From the NCBI GenBank assembly GCA_905234305.1, contig CAJOHT010000005.1:20194-29139 (forward strand): a stretch of 8,946 bases of DNA. The letters run 5' to 3'. The notes below the pieces were generated by a model. That model saw only the letters and a program-made list of their open reading frames with translations, searched no databases and was not told the origin of the DNA. Origin of the DNA: an uncultured Ruminococcus sp. Its GTDB lineage: Bacteria; Bacillota; Clostridia; Oscillospirales; Acutalibacteraceae. The first letter of the stretch is position 1. The number at the start of each line of letters is the position of its first letter. The translations under genes and the position numbers were made by a program. Shown here in pieces: positions 4,834 to 8,946 of the stretch.

Positions 4834-5787
4834 TCACCAACCGTTGTATCCTTGATTCTTTATAAGCAGAGGATAATCCTTATAACAAAAGTTTTTATCG
4901 ATCGTCCCCACTCCCGAAATGCTGTTACCGTCAATATAGTTGGTCGAGCCGCCGTACTGCCAGATTCCGAGAGTTTTTCCGTTATAGGTACATTCTTCAT
5001 TCCATTGCGCCAGCCAGATATCGTAATTATCGAGAAGCGAGCTGTCGTTAAGCTTACCCGTCAGCCAGCTTTTGCTCGCGTACAATATCGGATAATACCC
5101 CGCGTCCTTAACACCCTTAAGATAAGTTTTACAGATTTTCACCAGAGTTTTATTCGAAGGCATTCCGTTCTGTTTTTTATATCCGTCGGCGTCCTCCATA
5201 TCGAAAGCGACAGGAAGCGTCGGCTTTTTGCCCTTAAGAAGCCTGAGCGTATGCTGAACCTCGCTCTCGGCTTCCTTAACAGTAAGCGCATAGGAATAGA
5301 GATACACTCCCCAAGGCATTCCCGCCTCTTCGCATTTTTTTACGTTGTTTTCAAACTGTTTATCGTCCTGAGAGACATAATCGTCGCCGTAACCGCAGCG
5401 TATCATAACAAAATCATAACCCGCTTCTTTTATTTTATTGATATCCACGTCGCCGTTATGCTTAGAAATATCCACGCCTTTCTTAGCGGTAAGAGGGATA
5501 TACATTTTAGCTATGATTTTCTGGATATGAGTAGCGTCATGAATATTAACGTCATTATTATAATCGGCGTCGGCTTTCTCTATCGCGGATTTATCGAGGA
5601 CTGTCAACATTGAAATATGTTTTTGAATCAACGTAGCATCAAGAATATTAACCTCGCCGTCAAAGTTGACATCGCCTATCATATATATATCCTCGAGTCC
5701 CGCCGCGAATGAATTAAGAGGAAATAACAAAACGGCAACTGCCGCGCATAAAACGGCAGCAACTGACTTAAATATCCTGTTCTTCAA
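4834..5787 (-). CDS. Dockerin-bearing GH25 lysozyme (secreted muramidase)
   Basis: A 317-residue exported protein. I chose the TTG at 5787, which gives MKNR plus a standard signal peptide (1-29, ending NSFAA) with AAGGAAGG eight bases upstream. The GTG at 5796 would sit against that ribosome site. Residues 37-94 are a type I dockerin with two Ca-binding loops: D39-N41-D43-N47-D50 (DATLIQKHI) and D73-D75-N77-N81-D84 (DATHIQKII). The second loop has N78 in place of the usual Gly. Residues 104-306 are a GH25 domain: GVDISKHNG with D106, IRCGYG, and the catalytic DMED with D196 and E198, then YDIWLAQW and IWQYG. GH25 enzymes cut the MurNAc-GlcNAc bond of peptidoglycan. The dockerin would attach it to a cohesin on a scaffold or the cell surface. 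An N-terminal dockerin is less common than a C-terminal one. Domain calls are firm; the cohesin partner is unknown. Confidence 0.92.
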   Translation of the reverse strand: MKNRIFKSVAAVLCAAVAVLLFPLNSFAAGLEDIYMIGDVNFDGEVNILDATLIQKHISMLTVLDKSAIEKADADYNNDVNIHDATHIQKIIAKMYIPLTAKKGVDISKHNGDVDINKIKEAGYDFVMIRCGYGDDYVSQDDKQFENNVKKCEEAGMPWGVYLYSYALTVKEAESEVQHTLRLLKGKKPTLPVAFDMEDADGYKKQNGMPSNKTLVKICKTYLKGVKDAGYYPILYASKSWLTGKLNDSSLLDNYDIWLAQWNEECTYNGKTLGIWQYGGSTNYIDGNSISGVGTIDKNFCYKDYPLLIKNQGYNGW

Positions 5788-5811
5788 ACTATGCACCTTC
5801 CTTACAATTAA

Positions 5812-5841
5812 AATATATCATACTTATTCCGTAAAACACAA
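5812..5841 (-). promoter_or_regulatory. Promoter of the lysozyme-HD operon
   Basis: On the minus strand TTGTGT (5841-5836) and TATATT (5817-5812) are separated by 18 bp, with an extended TG one base before the -10 box. It serves the GH25 gene and probably the HD gene, which has no promoter of its own that I can see. Confidence 0.55.
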
Positions 5842-5861
5842 TGCTTTTTGACTGATGTCGA

Positions 5862-5895
5862 GCGTAAAATCCGCCCGTTAAACAAACGAGCGGAT
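5862..5895 (-). terminator. Intrinsic terminator after the secreted cohesin-like gene
   Basis: ATCCGC-C-CGTT (5869-5879) pairs with AACG-A-GCGGAT (5885-5895), ten base pairs with one C/A mismatch and a 5-nt loop. TTTTACG follows on the minus strand. It separates the gene at 5918-6961 from the lysozyme promoter. Confidence 0.7.
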
Positions 5896-5917
5896 ACTTT
5901 TAACTATGTAATAAAAA

Positions 5918-6961
5918 CTATTTCAATTCGCTTAAACGTGATGCGCAGCCGTCAAACGAAACGTTGTTTTTATCAACATAAGTTGCGTAGCTGAAGCCGT
6001 TTGAGGTTTGGACATAGAAACGGGCAACTATAGCTTTATCGGCGGAAATATTGTTTACCGCGAAGGTAATATATTTATAATTTGTGGATGAAAAATCTCT
6101 GTTACCGTAGCCTCCCGAAATAAGGTTGGCGGATTCTTTACAACTGTATTTTTTACAATTATCAACGGTCAGCTTCGCCGCCGCGGCTTTCGCGTTATCC
6201 GTTGACGCGTTTGAAACCGCAACAAGAAAACCGTAGTCGAGTAAATCCGCGCTTGAAAGAATATCGCAGGAGGATACCGCTACAAAACGCATAGCGTTAG
6301 TACCGTCATCCTTTTTCTGAACGCCGAGCAGACGGATACCGCCGTAATTTATATCGGTATCCAATCCGAATTTAGCGACATTACCGTCATTCGAATCAGG
6401 CTTAAACTGTTTTTTTACCAGCTGCTCAACTGAAAGCTCCGTAATCGACTCGTCGAGGGTAATACGGTCAGAAATCTCCTCGTCGTTCATATTACATACT
6501 GAAATCTCGTTAGTGTCACGGCTTATATATATTTCGCCCGAGCCTGTTGCGGCTACTGTAAACTGGATTTCAAAAAGCCAGGTTTTCGTAGTAAAATCAT
6601 AACCATGAACAGGTTCGGTAAAATTATAATTGACCTCATTGGGTACGCTCTTATTCAAACAAAAACTGTCATTTCCGTTGTTAGTAACTATAGGATTAAC
6701 CCACAACTGAATATCGTACTGACTGTTAGAGATACATTCAGGATACTTTACAATAAACTGACCGTTTTCAATTATCTCGGGCGTACAAAGCTCCGCCCTG
6801 TACTTAAAAGTATCTCCTACATTAAACACATAACTGACTCCGCCCACCTTTATAACCGCGGTCGAAGCGGCTTTAGCGGATACGCATATACCCGCTAAAG
6901 CAACCGTTATCATCAAGACGGACAGTAAAAGTGAAGTAACTCTTTTTAATGTGATTTTCAT
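5918..6961 (-). CDS. Secreted protein, possible cohesin-like domain plus Ruminococcus-type C-terminal domain
   Basis: A 347-residue exported protein. The frame is open to 7144, but the real start is the ATG at 6961: AAAGGA lies eight bases upstream and a signal peptide follows (1-32, ending VSAKAAS). Residues 34-158 look like a beta-sandwich. FNVGDTFKYRAELCTPEIIENGQFIVKYP and later GYDFTTKTWLFEIQFTV-style segments (here given as VNPIVTNNGND, YDFTTKTW and EIQFTV) recall cohesin or cohesin-like modules of Ruminococcus. Residues about 205-347 form a second domain (MRFVAVSSCDI, LLDYGFLVAV, YKYITFAVNNI, ARFYVQTSNG, FDGCASRLSEL) that I have seen in uncharacterised Ruminococcus exported proteins but cannot name. 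No enzyme motif or wall anchor is present. The mature part has eight cysteines. Export is firm; the cohesin link is a pattern-level inference. Confidence 0.7.
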   Translation of the reverse strand: MKITLKRVTSLLLSVLMITVALAGICVSAKAASTAVIKVGGVSYVFNVGDTFKYRAELCTPEIIENGQFIVKYPECISNSQYDIQLWVNPIVTNNGNDSFCLNKSVPNEVNYNFTEPVHGYDFTTKTWLFEIQFTVAATGSGEIYISRDTNEISVCNMNDEEISDRITLDESITELSVEQLVKKQFKPDSNDGNVAKFGLDTDINYGGIRLLGVQKKDDGTNAMRFVAVSSCDILSSADLLDYGFLVAVSNASTDNAKAAAAKLTVDNCKKYSCKESANLISGGYGNRDFSSTNYKYITFAVNNISADKAIVARFYVQTSNGFSYATYVDKNNVSFDGCASRLSELK

Positions 6962-7037
6962 AAAATCAATCCTTTCATTCAGTTCAGGATATTCGTTTAA
7001 GAAAGCATATCTATACATTGTAAATATTATTAAACAT

Positions 7038-7046
7038 ATTTTACCA
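7038..7046 (-). promoter_or_regulatory. Possible extended -10 promoter of the cohesin-like gene
   Basis: On the minus strand TGG-TAAAAT (7046-7038) is an extended -10 element, about 75 bp before the ATG at 6961. No good -35 box stands 17 bp upstream (ATGCAA only), so the call is weak. The rest of the 310 bp between the divergent genes is very A/T-rich and includes the palindrome AATTATATATAATT (7190-7203), with no RNA gene that I can recognise. Confidence 0.35.
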
Positions 7047-7227
7047 TATTTTTTTAGTTTTTGCATTCCAAAATTTCGGCAATATATTTGTACATAATGC
7101 ACAGTAAACTTTAAAACACCCGCAGCTCTACCCTTCCTCGGCAACTAAAAAATTCTGATATTTCCTCAGCATAATTATAAGAAGAAAATAATTATATATA
7201 ATTAAATTATATAGTAATATATAAAGA

Positions 7228-7245
7228 TTGACAAATTTTTAACAA
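7228..7245 (+). promoter_or_regulatory. Rex-like operator
   Basis: TTGACAA-ATTT-TTAACAA resembles the known Rex site TTGTTAA-N4-TTAACAA, with the right half perfect and the left half matching five of seven. It includes the -35 box. A second inverted repeat, TTAACA-AAG-TGTTAA (7239-7253), overlaps it and enters the -10 box. Rex is the NADH-sensing repressor that commonly controls adhE in Firmicutes, and adhE is the second gene of this unit. The match could be chance in A/T-rich promoter DNA. Confidence 0.4.
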
Positions 7246-7256
7246 AGTGTTAATAT
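7228..7256 (+). promoter_or_regulatory. Promoter of the LRR lipoprotein-adhE unit
   Basis: A perfect TTGACA (7228-7233) and TAATAT (7251-7256) are separated by 17 bp. The predicted start, about 7263, is only nine bases before the ATG, so the AGAGAGGA ribosome site would fall at or before the start of the message. Either start-site choice is shifted or another promoter in the A/T-rich DNA upstream is used. Confidence 0.6.
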
Positions 7257-7271
7257 AGAGAGGATTTAAGT

Positions 7272-7958
7272 ATGAAAAAGCTGATTATTATGCTGATTAT
7301 TCCGCTTATCGCGATTATTTGGACGGGCTGTTCTTCGGACAACAACGTTTCCATTTCGATACCAAAACCTACCGAAGCTCAATACACTGACAAAAACGGA
7401 GTCGGATACAACGATAGCGGCAGCGGCTCTCTTTCGACAGCAGCTTTTAAAAACAAGAAAAAAGACGTAGTTATTCCCGAAAAGATTCAGGGCAAAAAGG
7501 TTAAGGCTATCGGCAAAAGCTCGTTCAAGATGTCTAAGGCTGAAACCGTAATTATCCCCGATACCGTTGACGCAATTGAAGATTACGCGTTCGCGTTCTC
7601 AAGAACACTCAAGAAGGTTATTATTCCCGACAGCGTTAAATATATCGGCATAAACGCTTTCGCGGGATGCACAAGCCTTACCGAAATCAAGCTTCCGAAA
7701 AAACTCGAAACTATCGGAATGTACAGCTTCGACGCTTCGGGACTTAAAAAAGTAACAATACCTAAATCCGTAAAAACCGTCGGCGAATACGCTTTCGCGG
7801 AATGTAAAAACCTTAAAGACGTTACCTTTAAAGGAAAAAACACCGAATTAGCCGATACTGTCTTTAACCACTCTATTTCCGTGGCAATCACCGCGCCAAA
7901 AAAATCAAAAGCAATCTCTTTCGCTCAAGAAAACGGGATTGAATATAAAGTTAAGTAA
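7272..7958 (+). CDS. BspA-type leucine-rich repeat lipoprotein
   Basis: A 228-residue lipoprotein. The start is the ATG at 7272, with AGAGAGGA seven bases upstream. Residues 1-20 form a signal with lipobox IWTG-C20, followed by a Ser/Asn-rich linker. From about 55 to 205 come five or six BspA-type LRR_5 units of 22-24 residues, with the recurring pattern VxIPDSVxxIGxxAFxxCxxL (for example IIPDSVKYIGINAFAGCTSL). The tail (206-228) closes the solenoid. Proteins of this type sit on the cell surface and bind host, matrix or other ligands; no enzymatic site is known. It is short for the class, which often runs to several hundred residues, but both ends look complete. No terminator separates it from adhE 30 bp downstream. 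Confidence 0.88.
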   Translation: MKKLIIMLIIPLIAIIWTGCSSDNNVSISIPKPTEAQYTDKNGVGYNDSGSGSLSTAAFKNKKKDVVIPEKIQGKKVKAIGKSSFKMSKAETVIIPDTVDAIEDYAFAFSRTLKKVIIPDSVKYIGINAFAGCTSLTEIKLPKKLETIGMYSFDASGLKKVTIPKSVKTVGEYAFAECKNLKDVTFKGKNTELADTVFNHSISVAITAPKKSKAISFAQENGIEYKVK

Positions 7959-7988
7959 ACAATCTCTCATAAAATGGAGGTCAAAATT

Positions 7989-8946
7989 ATGAATACAAAA
8001 CAGTACCAAATTGTTGACAGCGTACCAGCGCTTGAAGCTGCCTTAAAAAAAGTAAGAGCGGCTCAGGCTGAGTTCGCCGAATTCACTCAGGAACAGGTAG
8101 ATAAAATCTTCCTTGCCGCCGCTACCGCCGCAAATCAGGCGAGGATCCCGCTCGCTAAAATGGCGGTTGAGGAAACGGGAATGGGTATAGTTGAGGATAA
8201 GGTTATAAAAAACCACTACGCCTCCGAGTATATCTATAATAAATACCGTGACGCGAAAACCTGCGGCGTTATTGAAAGAAACGAAGCTATGGGCACTATG
8301 CGTATCGCCGAGCCTATCGGCGTTATCGGCGCGGTTATCCCGACAACAAACCCGACGTCAACCGCGATTTTTAAATGCTTACTTGCTCTTAAAACAAGAA
8401 ACGGAATTATCATCTCCCCTCACCCGAGGGCTAAAAGCTCAACGATCGAGGCGTCTAAAATCGTACTGGAAGCTGCCGTTAAAGCAGGCGCTCCCGAGAA
8501 CATTATCGCGTGGATAGACAAACCCTCGCTTGAGATGACTAATATGGTAATGAGCGAGGTTGATACGATCCTCGCGACAGGCGGACCCTCGATGGTAGTG
8601 GCGGCTTACTCAAGCGGCAAACCCGCTCTCGGAGTAGGCGCGGGCAACGCTTCCGCGATTATTGACAAAAGCGCCGATATCACTGTCGCAGTTAACTCAA
8701 TTATCCACTCAAAAACCTTTGACAACGGTATGATTTGCGCGACAGAACAGACAATCATCGCCGAAGAAAGCGTTTACGACGCAGTAAAGGCTGAGTTTAT
8801 CAAGCGCGGATGCTACTTCCTTAATGACGAGGAAGCCGATAAAATCAGAAACACTATGATGATAAACGGCGCGCTTAACGCTAAAGTAGTCGGTCAGAAG
8901 CCCGTTACTATCGCTAAAATGGCGGGATTTGATATTCCTGCCGAAA
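7989..8946 (+). CDS. adhE: Bifunctional acetaldehyde-CoA/alcohol dehydrogenase, N-terminal part
   Basis: The first 319 codons of an aldehyde dehydrogenase, cut by the window end. The start is the ATG at 7989, with GGAGG eight bases upstream. The sequence follows the acetylating aldehyde dehydrogenase half of AdhE: GVIGAVIPTTNPTSTAIFK (111-129), ISPHPRAKSST (142-152), ATGGPSMVVAAYSSGKPA (196-213), the nucleotide-binding GVGAGN (215-220), and the catalytic cysteine C250 in FDNGMICATEQ. This half turns acetyl-CoA and NADH into acetaldehyde. In AdhE (about 870 residues) a fused iron-dependent alcohol dehydrogenase makes ethanol and the protein forms cytoplasmic filaments (spirosomes). A stand-alone acetylating dehydrogenase cannot be excluded because the C-terminal half is outside the window. 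The gene may share the Rex-like promoter of the LRR gene; the 30 bp gap holds no promoter of its own. Confidence 0.9.
   Translation, partial: MNTKQYQIVDSVPALEAALKKVRAAQAEFAEFTQEQVDKIFLAAATAANQARIPLAKMAVEETGMGIVEDKVIKNHYASEYIYNKYRDAKTCGVIERNEAMGTMRIAEPIGVIGAVIPTTNPTSTAIFKCLLALKTRNGIIISPHPRAKSSTIEASKIVLEAAVKAGAPENIIAWIDKPSLEMTNMVMSEVDTILATGGPSMVVAAYSSGKPALGVGAGNASAIIDKSADITVAVNSIIHSKTFDNGMICATEQTIIAEESVYDAVKAEFIKRGCYFLNDEEADKIRNTMMINGALNAKVVGQKPVTIAKMAGFDIPAE

Noticed and set aside
4852..5613. A 253-codon plus-strand open frame antisense to the lysozyme gene
   Set aside because: It lies entirely within the clearly real GH25-dockerin gene on the other strand, shows no recognisable domain, and has the hydrophobic-basic composition typical of an antisense shadow.
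6962..7144. N-terminal extension of the secreted protein back to 7144
   Set aside because: The ATG at 6961 has a ribosome site and begins a proper signal peptide. The extra 61 residues cover promoter-like A/T-rich DNA and would bury the signal peptide.
8248..8517. An 89-codon plus-strand frame
   Set aside because: It is an out-of-frame shadow of the well-conserved adhE reading frame.

Overview
The window most resembles a low-to-moderate GC gut or rumen Clostridia genome of the Ruminococcus/Oscillospiraceae type. This is an inference. It rests on Gram-positive style ribosome binding sites, a type I dockerin with the Ruminococcus-like DATLIQKHI pattern, InlB/Flg_new repeats and BspA-type leucine-rich repeats in exported proteins, a DUF5684-like membrane protein, and a clostridial AdhE. 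No phage genes, transposase or CRISPR array were seen.

Layout, left to right. (1) 1-942, minus: the N-terminal 314 residues of a secreted protein with three InlB B-repeats, with its own promoter at 1018-1046. (2) 1188-1599, plus: a good promoter followed by a membrane-protein reading frame that has lost its N-terminus. (3) 1600-2130: no protein gene. It holds a tRNA-Pro(GGG) on the minus strand, its terminator, about 170 bp of hairpin-rich DNA, a second copy of the last 30 bases of the tRNA, a second terminator, a cluster of short repeats and a third terminator. It looks like the scar of integration or duplication at a tRNA 3' end. (4) 2225-3589, minus: a Fur-family regulator (probably Zur-like) followed 12 bp later by a ZnuA-like lipoprotein. 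The promoter is near-consensus, with two interleaved palindromes over the -10 and start region. (5) 3702-5787, minus: a dockerin-bearing GH25 lysozyme, an overlapping HD-domain phosphohydrolase, and a DUF5684-like membrane protein with its own internal promoter, all ending at a strong terminator. (6) 5918-6961, minus: a secreted protein with a possible cohesin-like sandwich and a C-terminal domain typical of uncharacterised Ruminococcus exported proteins. (7) 7228-8946, plus: a TTGACA/TAATAT promoter containing a Rex-like inverted repeat, a small BspA-LRR lipoprotein, and 30 bp later the first 319 codons of adhE, with no terminator between them.

How the parts may work together. Five of the eight protein-coding genes judged intact or window-truncated encode exported or lipid-anchored proteins, so much of the window is cell-surface biology: adhesion or repeat proteins, a wall hydrolase that could dock to a scaffold, and a metal-binding lipoprotein. 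The regulator-ZnuA pair forms a plausible self-controlled zinc (or other metal) response unit, but no ABC permease or ATPase is in the window. The adhE unit would regenerate NAD+ during fermentation, and a Rex-like site in its upstream promoter fits redox control.

I found no convincing new multi-gene system. The points most worth a second look are the tRNA-Pro 3'-end duplication, the N-terminal dockerin lysozyme beside a possible cohesin-like protein, the Rex-like site, and the ZnuA-like protein lacking its third histidine ligand.
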